Of a DNA stretch of 64,000 bases, positions 22,870-34,914 are shown one piece after another. Position numbers and translations under genes: made by a program. The notes under the pieces were generated by a model, which was given only the letters and a program-made list of their open reading frames with translations, did no database searches and was not told the origin of the DNA. The DNA comes from Isoetes taiwanensis (taxonomy: Eukaryota > Streptophyta > Lycopodiopsida > Isoetales > Isoetaceae): assembly GCA_021234155.1 (NCBI GenBank), contig JAJEKV010000260.1, positions 1 to 64,000 on the forward strand, written 5' to 3'. Positions within the stretch are counted from its first letter, which is position 1. Each line of letters opens with the position of its first letter.

Positions 22870-23745
22870 TTATGTGTTGAATGCCAACCCACCGCGCGGC
22901 ATATATATAGGAGGATGGGCGGAGCTACCTCGTTATCGCCAAGTCACCACCACCAGCCCACCGCGACCGGAATCCAGGCCTGCACCTGCACAAAGGAGGC
23001 ACCGCTCCAAACGCCCGCCGGTTCCTCTACGGATAGTGCCACATCCTCACCATCAGCCACTTCCGGGTGTCCTCTCGAAAGTCGCCTCAGATTATCGGTG
23101 ACCATGCAAAGCGCCGGACAAGGAGTATGAAGATAAAGACGGTTGATACGGCCATAACCAAGATATGGAAAAATAGGAAATTGGCCCGGTTTGATGGGAA
23201 ATCTAGAGGCGGGCTGAATGCGAGTCCTGGTTGGACGAGATGAAGGAATTTGGGAAACCTATGGCATGACGTAAAAAGGATACAGGAAAAGTTGCCACCA
23301 CAAACCTTTACAGAGTCGCCAGATTTGATGGAAGGGCTATGCGAGCCAAGCATCCGACGTAGCGGGTGCAAGTTCAAAAGTTTGCCAAAGCTTTTAAGTC
23401 GCATTATGTGCCTCGTGCGCACAAAGCCAACAAATTCAGACCTTTACAGGTTAGAGCAGAAGGGTATGTCGGGTTCGGGCTTACCCGATGAATTCATGCG
23501 CTTGAGGTCAGATGTGCCGTGAATGAATGAAAAGAGGGCGATTGGAGGGCTATATTGAAGGGTTGGCCCCGTCAATTAAACGAATGGTTAAGGCCATAGA
23601 CCGAAATCGATTCGAGGCTGAGGCTAAGGCATTGAGCCTTGAAGAGGACGCCGCCGAAAACCAGTACCCACCGCCTTTTACTTGCAGCCACGCCCGGTAC
23701 ACCCCTTATAAGGGCCGTTCACGAAGTCCAGGGCCCTCTCAATGA
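22870..23745 (+). pseudogene. gag of the histone-bearing gypsy element
   Basis: Fragments in several frames follow a Ty3 retrotransposon gag: RFDGKSRGG and WLDEMKEFGKP near 23190-23260, FKSHYVPRAHKANKF near 23395, and after a frameshift EGLAPSIKRMVKAIDRNRF followed by KALSLEEDAAENQ (23527-23745). A degenerate CCHC knuckle (C-x2-C-x4-H pattern, last Cys displaced) appears near 23880-23925. The N-terminal part is proline-rich. At least three indels, so it cannot encode a working capsid. Confidence 0.75.
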
Positions 23746-24099
23746 GAACTCCAAACGGCCGCCAGAAAAGAAAGTCACCTTCAACATGCGACAAACCGAA
23801 CAATGCCTGGGTAAGGAAGTTCGAGAACCTCTTACGATCTATTCCCAAAGAGGCCCCGAGCAGGCTCCAGAGATAAAGCATGTTACAGCGATGCGGCCGG
23901 GCACTTTCATGCACTGCCCTTATGTCACGCAGACGCCCGGACTGGCCATGGCCGACCTCGATTGGGGACGATCTCGAGTCTACACCACACGTGGAGGAGG
24001 AGGCTCGAAGTATATTCACTGCGGTCGTCTCATATCCTTGCAGCCATAGAAACCGCAAAAAGTTGAAAGTCAGCGTTTTGTTATTTCCACCATAGGTCA

Positions 24100-24725
24100 T
24101 GTAGACAAGTAAGCCTTTCATAATTCTTATGGATACGGGAAGTACACATAATTTTGCTTCTCCTAGAATGGTCCAGTATTGCGATTTTGAGACTTTGAGG
24201 TCCCGACCGAAACCTGTCACTTTAGCCAGTGGAAAAATCAGACATACTCATGGCCGTCGCATTAACCTTAAAATGCAGCTGCCAGGTGCACCAGTTGCAT
24301 TGGGTGCCGAGTTAATGGATATTGGCAAATATGATCTGATTGTTGGTATGGAATTCTTGGCATCTGCCAAAGCCAATATCGACTGCGAAAAGCGAGAGGT
24401 TACCTTCAACACAGCTAATGGAGCCCGCGTAACTATAAAAGGTGATCCATTAAACCCCATTATGCAGTCTATGTCCATCAGGCAATTAAGTACGGCTATA
24501 CGCAAGGATAAGCTACTTTGCGTCATCAGACTTGCATCCATTGAGTCAGATGCTAAACAGAAGCAAGTAGTTGATGCATTGCCAGAAAGCATTGCTAATC
24601 TTCTTAGGGAATTTAGTGATCTCTTTCCAGACGAGATCCAGAAACTTCCTCCATTCAGAGGGGTAGAATGTGAAATAGCTTTGGAACCAGGTACTAAGCC
24701 TACCAAGAAGGCCCCGTGCGTATGA
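24100..24725 (+). CDS. Aspartic protease region and linker of the gypsy element
   Basis: Open frame with DTGSTHNFASPRM at 24130, the active-site triad of a retroviral-type aspartic protease, then DLIVGMEFLASAKANIDC, the expected second half (IIGMDWL-like), then the linker leading to RT (LREFSDLFPDEIQKLPPFRG, VECEIALEPGT). The frame breaks at 24725, in the entry to RT. Confidence 0.85.
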
Positions 24726-25950
24726 ATCCCCCGAAGTTGGCGAGCTTAGAAGCAACCGGGGAGCTATTAAACCTAGGCTTCATTCGCCTAGTGTTTTGGC
24801 CTTTTGGCGCCCTATCCTTTTGTTAAAAAAAGAAGGATGGCTCCTTGAGGATGTGTATTGATTATCGGCAACTCAATAAGCATATCATCAAGAATCGCTA
24901 TGCTTTGCCCGAAAGGCAGGGCGACCTTATGGATCGGTTGCAAGGGGCGGTGCTTCTCTAAGATTGACTTACGCTCCGGATATCATCAGATAAGAATTAA
25001 AGAGGAGGACATCCATAAATCTGCTTTTCGTACTAGATATGGGCATTATGAGTTTACCGTTATGCCTTTTGGATTAACTAATGCCCCCGCAACCTTTATG
25101 CGGTTGATGAATGATGTCTTCCGACAATACTTGGATGATTTTGTCGTTATTTTCTTTGACGACATTCTCATCTATAGTAAAACCCTGGAGGAGCATGAGA
25201 AACATCTTCGGTTGGCCCTACAAAAGCTAAGACGTCACCAGCTCTTTGCCAAGTTCTCTAAGTGCAAGTTTGCCACTCCCAAGGCGGATTATTTAGGACA
25301 TGTCATTTCAGCAGAGGGAATTGCTACAGATCCAGCAAAGATAGAGGCAGTAAAGGATTGGCCCATTCCAGGTAATGTTTCAGAGGTCCGAAGTTTCTTA
25401 GGATTAGTAGGGTATTACCGGAAATTTGTTAAGGATTTTGCAAAGATTGCAGCACCTCTTACTGATCTTACAAAGCATGAGAAAGTGAAGGATTGGATGG
25501 AGCATTGGAAAGCAAAGGTCCAGGGAAGTTTTCAGAAGCTTAAGGATGCTTTAATGTCAGCACCAGTCCTCACATCGCCGGACCCCGAAAAGGATAAACT
25601 AGTAGCGACGGATGCTAGTAAGATTGCTACCGATGGAGTCCTAATACAGGAGGGGAGGGTTATTGCCTATGATTCAAAGAAAATGAACGAGACTGAGCAG
25701 CGATACCCTACCCATGACCAGGAGTTGTTAGCCGTTGTCCAAGGCCTGAGATATGGAGACACTACCTTCTTGGTAGAAGATTCCAGCTGGATACGGATCA
25801 TCAGAGTCTCCGTTATCTATCAACCCAGCCAAATCTCAACCTCCGTCAGAGAAGGTGGATGGAATTTCTGGAGGAGTATGATTTTGAGATTATGTATAAG
25901 CCTGGAAAACACAATGTGGTTGCGGATGCGTTGTCATGTCATTCCTTGGT
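24726..25950 (+). pseudogene. Reverse transcriptase and RNase H of the gypsy element
   Basis: After a frameshifted entry ([17 protein letters not shown] near 24850), a long open frame contains [33 protein letters not shown] and the catalytic box [11 protein letters not shown] (about 25150), followed by [10 protein letters not shown] and [20 protein letters not shown]. RNase H begins at [16 protein letters not shown] and [16 protein letters not shown]-type sequence, then changes frame near 25760-25860. The RT core residues are present, but frameshifts at both ends make it non-functional as a polyprotein. Confidence 0.88.
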
Positions 25951-27440
25951 AACCCGCACCCATTGTAACGCGATTTCCACACTCACTAGTGAGTTCGGAA
26001 AACAGATAGAGCAGACTTTGGCCACGGATCCAGAGTTCCGTGAGGTGTGGGATAGTTTGGCTAAGGAGGCACGCACAGATAAAGAACGTGAAGCTTTCCG
26101 TTCGTATAAGAAAGAGGGCAATTTGTTATATTATAAGGATAAGTTGTGTGTACCTGAGACTTCAGGAGTACGTAAGCTAATTCTCCATGACACACACAAC
26201 AGCCCTATAGCTGGACATGCAGGTTTCATGAAGAGCTACTTTAAGATCCGCTCCAGTTATTTTTGGTCTTGCCTGAAGAAGGACATTGCCAAGTACATTA
26301 AACAGTGTCAGGTGTGTCAACAAACCAAGGCTGAGCAATTAAGGATTCCAGGAGAGTTGCAACCTCTGGATGTGCCCAACGCCAAATGGGAAGTAATAAC
26401 CATGGATTTTATTGTGGGCCTTCCACGTACTCTCCGTGGATATGATGCATTGATGGTAGTGGTCGACAAGTTATCGAAAATGGCTCAGTTTTTGCCATGT
26501 TGTACCACGGATACAACCTTCGATACCGCTTTGCTTTTTGCAAAGGAGATCTTCAGATTGCACGGAATGCCACGAGTTATTGTATCCGACAGGGATCCCA
26601 AATTCGTCAGTGCGTTCTGGAAAGATTTCTTTGCCACCATCCAAACCAAACTTGCTATGAGTACGGCATATCATCCTCAGACGGATGGACAGACGGAGCG
26701 TACCAATCACATTATAGAGGATATGCTACGCAGTTATGTGTGGAGTAAGCAATCACAATGGGCTGACTATATTTATCTGGTCGAATTTGCCTATAACAGC
26801 ATGAAACAGGAGTCTTCCAGAATGTCTCCCTTTATGATAAATTATGGTTATCAATGCCTTACTCCAGACACATGGCATAATCCCGTTTCTAAGGTGGAGG
26901 TTTCTCAACAACTCCTCTTGGAAATGCAAGCTTTGGTTGAAGAAGTTCGTGGTTACTTATTGGCCGTGCGCAGCCGTCAAAAGAGTGTCGCGGATAAACA
27001 CAGAACCCCACGGGTCTTCCAGGTGGGCGAATCAGTTTGGCTCAAAATTAAGGTAAAACAAGCCAAGCTTAAGATTGGTAACTGCAAGAAGCTGGCACCC
27101 AGATGGGCTGGGCCATTCAAAATCATTGAACGTGTTGGAGAACAGGCATATCGTTTGGATTTGCCACCCCGCTTGAAGATCCACAAGGTCTTTCACGTGA
27201 GTCTTCTGAAGCAACACACCCCAGATCCAGAGGAGATCTTGGATACACCCACCCTTCTTGAAATGACGGAAGAGCATCTAGATATAGTGCCTGAAGCTCT
27301 TCTTGATCGGTATGATAAGGCACCAGAAGGAGTCAAATGTTACAATACTTGGTCAAGTGGAAACACTTGCCAGCTGAGGATGCTACGTGGGTGATGAAGA
27401 TAGACCTTGAGAAGCACTATCCAGACTTCATGCGGGAATC
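25859..27440 (+). pseudogene. Integrase and chromodomain of the gypsy element
   Basis: Open frame 25859-27394 with RNase H/integrase linker, the zinc-binding H-x3-H...C-x2-C segment ending CQVCQQTKAE, then the catalytic core: MDFIVGLPRT, VSDRDPKF, and TERTNHIIEDML supplying the D, D and E. The GPY/F module APRWAGPFKIIERVGEQAYR and HKVFHVSLLKQHTP follow. The chromodomain begins LLDRYDKAPEG and continues after a frameshift near 27340 as LQYLVKWKHLPAEDATW. A chromodomain at the integrase end is thought to guide insertion into marked chromatin. Confidence 0.88.
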
Positions 27441-27444
27441 TCAG

Positions 27445-28133
27445 GGCCACACCATCAATGATGCTATCAACCCCGCTCCCGGCGGTAAGCTTGAAGGCTT
27501 GATTCGCCGAGAATCATGCGCGACTGAGGGTAGATGCATCGCTTAATAATAGTTACCGATGATGAGATCACCTTTGTGTTCTCTAGGACGTGGTGTATTG
27601 TCAATGTCGGCATGACCGCGAATTGCTTGTAAAGCATGTAATTAATAGGCCGCGTTCATCTCGGCTATAATGGGAACTTGACCATTCCTTACGCCGCAAT
27701 GAATTGCGAACCATAGGCATGATAGGTTCCCTTGTAGATAGTTTTTTCTTTTATTTTTTATAGGGGGTGGTCCCTTCAACCACAACCTACTTATACTATC
27801 TATATAAACTGATGTATTGACATGTGCAGGCCAGTGAGCAGTACGTGACCTGCATATGTATAGAGGGTTGCTGATGGCCCGACTTCTCCAATTTTATCTT
27901 GTCTACATGTGTACCTTTTTGTTATTGTGATGTTCCTAATGGACTTCGGTCCTTAAACACTTTTCTTGTGATAATAATGTGAAATGCACCTTGGTGCTTA
28001 AACTATTTTATCTTTCAAGTTGTAATGGTATTACCTTCGGAAATAAGGAATTACTTTACTCCTTTATGTATAATCGCTTACATTCTAACTAACCCTACTG
28101 CTGCGGACAACATTATTTTTAAGGAGGGGAGAA
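27445..28133 (+). other. 3' untranslated part of the gypsy element with polypurine tract
   Basis: No ORF beyond the chromodomain tail. Ends with the purine run AAGGAGGGGAGAA at 28121-28133, directly before the right LTR. Confidence 0.7.
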
Positions 28134-29156
28134 TGTGACGTTCCAAGTATTTATACGGTATACGTATAAATAAACTGACACGTCACCCAGTAAAGGTACG
28201 CCACCATGGGGTATTTTAACCTAAGGGGTTGGCCTAAAAGGGATTAATTTAGCTATGCTAAATTAATTATTAAAGGATAATCACCTATAATTAAGGAAAT
28301 AGTATTTAATTAACTTAATTAAGTTAATTGAATACTTGGGAAGGTTGCCACATGGCCAAATTCGATTGGCTAGCATGAGAATGCTAACTTGGGCCATCAA
28401 GGTGGATCACCATCCCATTTGACCCCAAAATCGAAGTCGAGGAGGAGCGGTGGCCCTAGTTGTTTGGTTGTTCTTTGAACACCCCGATTCTTCGAAGTTG
28501 TTGTTGAACACCCGTGTTACCGAGAGATGGAGGCCTCATGATAATAGATCAAGTCGAAAACTCGGGTTAGTAGATAATCTAGTTGATATTTCTAAGGCTA
28601 CGCCTACCAAGTTCTTTGAGTCTTCTCGGGTTGTTCTTGCTTAGGATTAACCCTTCTTTGGTAATTAGGATTACATTTCAATTATGGATTATGTTATTAT
28701 GAATGGATGGATGATTCTATGAAAGTATCTCGATTAGACTTCTGTAAAGCGGGGATTAGAGGGGGGTAGAGACCTCTGTGCCATATGCTTTAGTATGCTC
28801 CTGGTAGCTCCTTTAATTCCAAATTAATGCGGCCTGTGTACAAGAGACCACCGAGTCGTGGATGCTATGGAATGGCTTAGCACCAGATAAGGGACGCAGT
28901 GGTGAAGTGGAGGTGGGGTCTTGCACGAACATACAAGGCTCCTGGGACTCCTACGGTGGGCTAGGGCGATAGCCGGTCACGAGGGGCGGGTATGGTTCGA
29001 CACTGGTGGGTGGGAGGTGTGACCGTATGGGGCACCCCGTACTTTGAGTAGATTTAGGGGAGTAAGCCGGGTATGGATGCGGGGGTCGCTGATGCGGCAC
29101 GTAATCTCTAGCTCACCCATGATCCTCACTGGAGTCTGAGCCGGGGTAGAACCATG
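28134..29156 (+). repeat. Truncated 3' LTR of the histone-bearing gypsy element
   Basis: Matches 16675 onward with many substitutions and small indels. About 260 bp corresponding to 17677-17939 are deleted, and the copy stops at ACCATG (29151-29156), about 310 bp short of the expected LTR end. Confidence 0.85.
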
Positions 29157-29985
29157 TTGATACCCTGGATTATTTGTGAATCTGCTGAGAAGGCTCACAT
29201 TAAATGAAATATCTGGCCTGGTACTATTTGACACAAAAAGCAAGCAACCTATCAACTCTCTATAGGGTACCCTTTCCATTTGTTCCTATTCTGCCATTGT
29301 TTTAGGGCTCATGTCTGAAGACAGTTTAAGTCCTTGTACTATAGGTGTCTTAGACACATTGCAATCTGTCATGTTAAATCTTTTGAGCATACCTTCAATG
29401 TTACCCTTTTGTGTAATAGTCAGTCTTTTGCTATGCATATCTCTGCTTACTTCCATTTCTCGGAATTTCCTCAACTACCCTAGATCTGTCATTTGAAACT
29501 TGTTTTTAAGAATTTACTTGCAATGCTCTAATATTTTTGGATCACTTGGAACCATAACATTGTCATCCACGTATAGGGCAATAATGCGGAGTTAACTCCC
29601 CCTGTTCAAAATGTAAATATTTCCATCATTTAGAAATTTATTAAAACCTTGTTCTTGCAAATATTGATCAATGCATTTGTACCACATCCTTGGGGACTGT
29701 TTTAAACCATAGACTGTTCGTTTGAGTTTCCACACCATGCCTTCTTGTTTTACTTCAAAACCAAATGCTTGTCTCATGTAAACCTCCTCATCAAGCTCAG
29801 CATTTAAGAATGATGTGCTTACATCCATGTGATGTACTTCCAAGCAGTTTGCATTTGCAAATGCTAGCAAAATTCTTATGCTGGTTAGTTTAACTATTGG
29901 TGAGAATGTCTCTTCATAATCCATTCCCTCCCCGCCATTCTGCACTTTTTTACCTCGATTGTATTTTTCTAGCTTTTATTCTTTT
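29157..29985 (-). pseudogene. Ty1/copia reverse transcriptase/RNase H fragment
   Basis: Minus-strand reading gives DYEETFSPIVKLTSIRILLA, VHHMDVSTSFLNAELDEEVY, VYGLKQSPRMWYKCIDQYL and LYVDDNVMV near 29575, the copia catalytic YVDD box. Then, in a broken frame, MLKRFNMTDCNVSKTP and YRELIGCLLFVSNSTRPDIS, the copia RNase H entry. The fragment ends abruptly at the gypsy LTR junction on one side and at T-rich sequence near 29985 on the other. Neither LTRs nor integrase are present. Confidence 0.85.
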
Positions 29986-30289
29986 TTTTTGGGTTGCCCC
30001 TAGGGGGGCAAGCCCTTGTTTATGTGGGTTTATGGCATATTCTAAGTATATGCTAGTATATGCCAGGAATATGCCAATGACGGCTCCAAACTTGCTATAG
30101 GGTGTAAATTGGCGGTCGTGGCTGTTCTTAGGCATCGATTTCGAAACCGGCTAATTGGATTCTAGAAAAGGGACCCTCTGTTTTATGTTCTTCTCTGTTT
30201 TCTGTTCTTCTGTGCGTGCAAAGAATGTAGTTCAAGCATTCCACACACTTGGATGAGGTTTTTCATTTCATGAAAATAGTCAGAAGATG

Positions 30290-31860
30290 CAAGGCATATC
30301 TATCTCCCGAGAAGCTGCTTACGTGCTCGTTCAAGAATGCACCAAGTTAGGAGACCTGGAATCTGGTAAACATTATAGTTTTTGATAGGACTAGGTGGGC
30401 TTGCTTCAAATGCACGTCTCTCTGATCACTTTGTTCGTCTGTTTACTTCTTGCGAAATTTTGGATCAAGCAATTCAAGCCTTCATCAAGGTTTTATGACC
30501 AAGTCAGTGTACATGGAATGCAATTATTGACGCGCATGCCAAACTTGGAAATTGTGGAACAATGCTCCATTTACATGAACGGATGGAGGAATCGGTAAGA
30601 AAGCGGATAAATTTACGTTTCCGTGCATTTTAAAAGCGTGTTCCAGCATTGGACTATGTAGAACGAGGGTAGGAGAATTCATGAGCAGATTATTCAAAGT
30701 GGTCTTCAATCCTGACATTGTGGTGGAAGTACAATTGTTCATATGTATGCCAAATGTGGGAGCTTGAAGGAAGCTCAAAGTGTATTTGACAAACTCCGAA
30801 TCTAGATGTGGTAGCTTGGGTGCAAATGAAAAAGATATCGTGCAACATAATGAAGGCCACCTTGCCTTGAAATGTTTTTGAGTATGCAATGCAAGAGCAT
30901 AATGCCGGATAAGTTCACATTTTCAAGTATCTTGAAAGCATGTGGTAGTATTGGGTCCTTAGATCAAGATAAGGACATCCATAAGCAGATTCTTGAAAAT
31001 AAACTCGAATTTGACATTGTTGTTGGAAGTGCTCGTTGATATGTATGCCAAATTTGGCGGTTTGGAGGAAGCATTAAGCGTTTTCATAACATTGCCTTGT
31101 AGAAATGTCATAACATGGAATTCTATGATTTTGGGATATCTTTGAGCTTGAGAAGGTTATCTTGCTTTCCAATGTTTTGAAAATATGCGGATGGAGAACA
31201 TAACGCCTATTAAGGTTACATTGTTGAGTGTTTTGAAAGCATGTGGTAATGTAGGTGCCATAGAACAAGGAAGGAGTATCCATGAACAAATTCATCGATG
31301 ATAAATTCCAACATGATAGTGTCTTGGGTAATGCTCGTTGATATGTATGCCAAATGTGGGAGCTTGGCGAGGCACGGAATGTCTTTGATAAAATGCCCAA
31401 TAGAAGTGTAGTATCTTGGGGACAATAGTTACGGGGATATGCTTCGACTTGGTGAAGCCGGACCTACAATGATCCCTTCTAGATATGCAACATGATGGTG
31501 TTAAACCAAATGCTATAATTTTCTTGGCATTCTTATCGCAATAAATGTGCTAGGCCTAGTGGATGAAGGAATTTTTTTTAAGAGCATGAGCCAATATGGT
31601 GATCATCAAGCACAACATATTTCATGTTACATGTTTGGTGGATCTCTTTGGGTCATGCCGCCTCGTCAATGAAGCTGAAAATTTGCTCAAAACTACATTG
31701 CATCTTGACATATGTCCGTGGACCACACTATTAACTTCATGCAAAATACATTGCAATGTGCAGCTAGCAAGAAAATGCTTTGATGAAATTCTTCAACTAG
31801 ATTATTTTTGTTCTGGGGCATATGTGCTCATGTCAGATATGCGGGGGCTCATATGATAAA
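30290..31860 (+). pseudogene. PLS-type pentatricopeptide repeat (PPR) gene remnant, copy 1
   Basis: Shifting + frames show successive PPR motifs: WNAIIDAHAKLGNCGTMLHL (30520), [19 protein letters not shown] (30740), DMYAKFGGLEEALSVF (31040), LLSVLKACGNVGAIEQGRSI (31220) and [20 protein letters not shown] (31340). It ends with an E-domain-like block ICPWTTLLTSCKIHCNVQLA (31710-31770). Such proteins normally bind organellar RNA. No signal peptide or intact frame remains, and each motif sits in a different frame. This is an old pseudogene. Its 3' flank to 32316 belongs to the same duplication unit. Confidence 0.8.
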
Positions 31861-32016
31861 AAGTTCTTATAAAGTAGAGTTGCTGCTTAAGTAATCGGGG
31901 GTGATGAAGGTTATGTAGACGAACACCATAAACCAGAAAGAAGACAGCAGCTCAACAATTACATCAACTGTAAAGTGGAACAAGCTCTGTTTTAGAGTTT
32001 TGCATTTATTATTGCA

Positions 32017-32721
32017 TTGCAATATGCTCAGACGTACTGCCTGACGCGTAATTTACATCCAAGCCACTGCATAATGCATATGGTCGAACTATGTTTTGAA
32101 CACAGGGTTGCCCTGAGGGGAGCAGCCTATCAATTGTCTGCATCACACCCTAGTGTTATCTTGGGCCATGCCTTTATTAGTTGGATCCGTTATCCATCCA
32201 GATTTGACCTGAAGTCTTGTGTTGCCAGAGGAGATTTGGCAAAACCCTATTACCAGGAGGTTGGGAACGAAGTTGGCAACTCCACCAAAATATGCACATG
32301 GAATGTTCTTGCTCTTGCTTCAAATGCATGTCTCTCTGATCACTTTATTCGTCTGTTTACTTCTTGCAAAAATTTGGATCAAGCAATTCAAGCCTTCATC
32401 AAGGTTTTACGACCAAGTCAGTGTATATGGAATGCAATTATTGACGCGCATGCCAAACTTGGAGATTGTGGAACAGTGCTCCATTTATATGAACGGATGG
32501 AGGAATCAGATAAGAAAGCAGATAAATTTACGTTTCCAGGCACTGTGATTAATAACTTGGATGATGCTAATGAACTCATAGATTTGGCAATCTCTACAGC
32601 TATTAAAGAAAGCAAACCAGTATATATTAGTGTTAGCTGCAATTTGGCAGGTCTTCCTCACCCTTCATTCAGCAGGGACCCTGTACCCTATGCAATTCCT
32701 GAAAGGTCTGTACATTTTTAA
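32017..32721 (+). pseudogene. Chimeric frame: PPR segment joined to pyruvate decarboxylase exon
   Basis: A continuous 234-codon frame. Residues to about 175 come from the duplicated flank and the PPR repeat (CIWNAIIDAHAKLGDCGTVL). From 32541 on it reads VINNLDDANELIDLAISTAI and ESKPVYISVSCNLAGLPHPS, which is plant pyruvate decarboxylase, from the N-terminal domain's end to the central domain. The PDC exon ends at a plausible donor (AAAG/GTCTGT, 32705/32706). The chimera has no start-codon context and is probably accidental. Confidence 0.6.
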
Positions 32722-33350
32722 GTTTTGTGTTCGCACTTTCAAGTTTTGTTTACGATTATAAAGGCTTGAGTCTTCTGGTACAGATTTTGCTAGTGTAAAA
32801 GGTCATATGTTCCTAAACTTTGCTAGGAGATTTGAGTTATCTATAAAGTTTAGTGGTGTATTTCTTCTTTTCTTGGAGTGTATTTAAAAGGTTATAAATG
32901 CTCCTCAAATTTCCTGGCAATCTGAGTTTGTATTTTAGATTTGAGGAGTTCATTTCATGCATTTTATTGCATTGTATTAAAGCGGGTTCGCCAAAGCAGT
33001 ACAGTAACCCTAGGAGTTTAGAAGGCGGTTAATAAAGTGGCAGCATTACTTAATCTTTGCAGTGGTGAAATTAGTGTTAGTTGGGGTCCCAAGTTGCGTG
33101 TTGCTAAGGCAAAGTGTGCCTTCATGAAATTGGCAGATGCTTGTGGTTATCCTGTTGCGATCATGCCATCTGCAAAGGGGCAAGTGGAAGAAACCCATCC
33201 CCATTTCATTGGCACATATTGGAGAGCGGTCATTTCGCGCCTTCTTTGTTGTGAAATTGTTGAATCAGCTGATGCATACCTGTTTGCAGGCCCAATTTTT
33301 AATGACTACAACTCAGTTGGCTACCCCTTCTCATAAAAAAGGAGAAGACT
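32541..33350 (+). pseudogene. Pyruvate decarboxylase fragment, two exons with intron
   Basis: Exon 1 (32541-32705) and exon 2 (about 33062-33350) encode adjacent parts of plant pyruvate decarboxylase. The second exon reads GPKLRVAKAKCAFMKLADAC, YPVAIMPSAKGQVEETHPHF and EIVESADAYLFAGPIFNDYN, the central (thiamine-pyrophosphate enzyme M) domain. An intron of about 356 bp lies between, with GT donor and TTTGCAG acceptor (to 33062). A frameshift near 33330 precedes the KKEK block. N-terminal and C-terminal catalytic domains are absent, so it cannot act as an enzyme. The retained intron points to DNA-level duplication, not a processed copy. Confidence 0.82.
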
Positions 33351-33562
33351 ATTTTTACATTTACATGATCTACCAAGGTGAAAAAGTGGCATGTCTTTTG
33401 TACTTCTTCCTCATTCAACTTAAAGCATCATTTGATTTATTTCATAGACTGATAGACCCCCAACATTTATAGGTCGTCACACGATACCCACAAGCATTTA
33501 CACTTACCACCCACCAGCATTCACATTTATCGGTTCCCAAACATTTACAAGTCCTCACATGA

Positions 33563-34235
33563 TGCCTATTAAGGTTACATTGTTGAGTGTTTTGAAAGCA
33601 TGTGGTAATGTAGGTGCCATAGAACAAGGAAGAAGTATCCATGAATAAATTACTGATGATATATTCCAACATGATAGTGTCTTGGGTAATGCTCTCGTTG
33701 ATATGTATGCCAAATGTGGGAGCTTGGCAGAGGCACGGAATGTCTTTGATAAAATGCCCAATAGAAGTGTAGTGTCTTGGGGACAATAGTTACGAGGATA
33801 TGCTCGGCTTGGTGAATTTGGACCTACAATCTTGGTCCCTTCTAGATATGCAACATGATGGTGTTAAACCAAATGCTATAATTTTTCTTGGCATTCTTCT
33901 TGCAATAAACAAGGCTAGGCCTAGTGGATGAAGGAATTTTTTTAAGAGCATGAGCCAATATGGTGATCATCAGCGCACAACATATTTCATGTTACATGTT
34001 TGGTGGATCCTCTTTGGGTCATCTTTGTGTCAATGAAGCTGAAAATTTGCTCAAAACTACATTGCATCCTAACATATGTCCGTGGACCACACTATTAACT
34101 TCATGCAAAATACATTGCAATGTGCGACTAGCAAGAAAATGCTTTGATGAAATTCTTCAACTAGATTATTTTTGTTGCGGGGCATATGTGCTCATGTCGG
34201 ATATGCGGGGTTCATATGATAAAAAGTTCTTATAA
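33563..34235 (+). pseudogene. PPR gene remnant, copy 2 (C-terminal part)
   Basis: Near-repeat of 31203-31860: [39 protein letters not shown] (33690-33750) and the E-domain-like ICPWTTLLTSCKIHCNVRLA (34075-34135). Stops and frameshifts throughout. Confidence 0.75.
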
Positions 34236-34914
34236 AGTAGAGTTCTTTGCTTAAGTAATCGGGGGTGATGAAGGTTACGTGGCGAACACCATCCATGGAT
34301 TGATAAAATCTATGCTATCTTTGGAAAATATAATGACGGGGCAACAATGAGATAAATTGCCTTGTCATATTGTGTGGAAATTCAGAGCATTTGGAAATGA
34401 GCTTCTCCGAAAAGAATCTATGACGAAAAGAAATGTGAGTCTCTTAACTTGGCCCGTTTTTTATTGCAAGATCCGGCATTGGATATTCGTTCCTTGGATC
34501 GGTAATGATATTGGAACTGGGAAAATACCGTAAAGAAGAACAAAGAAGCTCAACAATTACAAAGAATCGTAAAAGTGGAACAAGCTCCATTTTAGAGTTT
34601 TGCATTTTTATTATTGCATTGCAATATGCTTTCACGCATCTTGACGACGAGTAATCTACATCCAAGCCACCGCATAATGCATATGGTCGAACTATGTTTT
34701 GAACATAGGGTTGTCCTGAAGGGAGCAGGCTATCAATTGTCTGCATCACACCGTAGTGTTATCTTGGGCCATGTCTTTATTAGTTGGATCCGTTGTTCAT
34801 CCATTTGACTGAAGTCTTGTGTTGCCGGAGGAGATTTGGCAAAACCCTATTACCGGAGGGTCGGGAACGAAGTTGGCAACTCCAATAGAAATATGCACAT
34901 GGAATCTTCTTGCT

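Larger units (their letters stand above)
16675..29156 (+). mobile_element. Chromodomain Ty3/gypsy element with extra leader genes, 3' truncated
   Basis: The left LTR (16675-18282) opens TGTGACG and closes CGTCACA. The primer site TGGTATCAGAGCC starts one base later at 18284. Internal order is: three accessory coding units (18936-22463), gag (about 22870-23745), protease, RT, RNase H, integrase and chromodomain (to about 27440), then the polypurine tract AAGGAGGGGAGAA (28121-28133) and the right LTR from 28134. The right LTR has an internal deletion and stops at 29156, where copia sequence begins. Frameshifts in gag, RT and the chromodomain and clear LTR divergence show an old copy. About 4.7 kb between primer site and gag is far longer than a normal chromovirus leader. 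Confidence 0.9.
30402..34914 (+). repeat. Tandem duplication of the PPR-containing segment
   Basis: Unit 1 is about 30402-32316 and unit 2 about 32317-34914. Three blocks match in order: 30402-30625 with 32317-32540, 31203-31900 with 33563-34280, and 31985-32316 with 34585-34914. The units meet at CTTGCT/TTGCTT, and unit 2 ends at the same point. The middle of unit 2 (32541-33560) is unrelated to the middle of unit 1 and contains pyruvate decarboxylase sequence. Confidence 0.75.

Noticed and set aside
16675-29156. Reading the histone domain as a normal host H3 gene hit by an element
   Set aside because: The domain lacks an H3 tail and start, is fused in frame to upstream sequence, and lies between the element's primer site and gag with no duplication or repeat border of its own that I can see.
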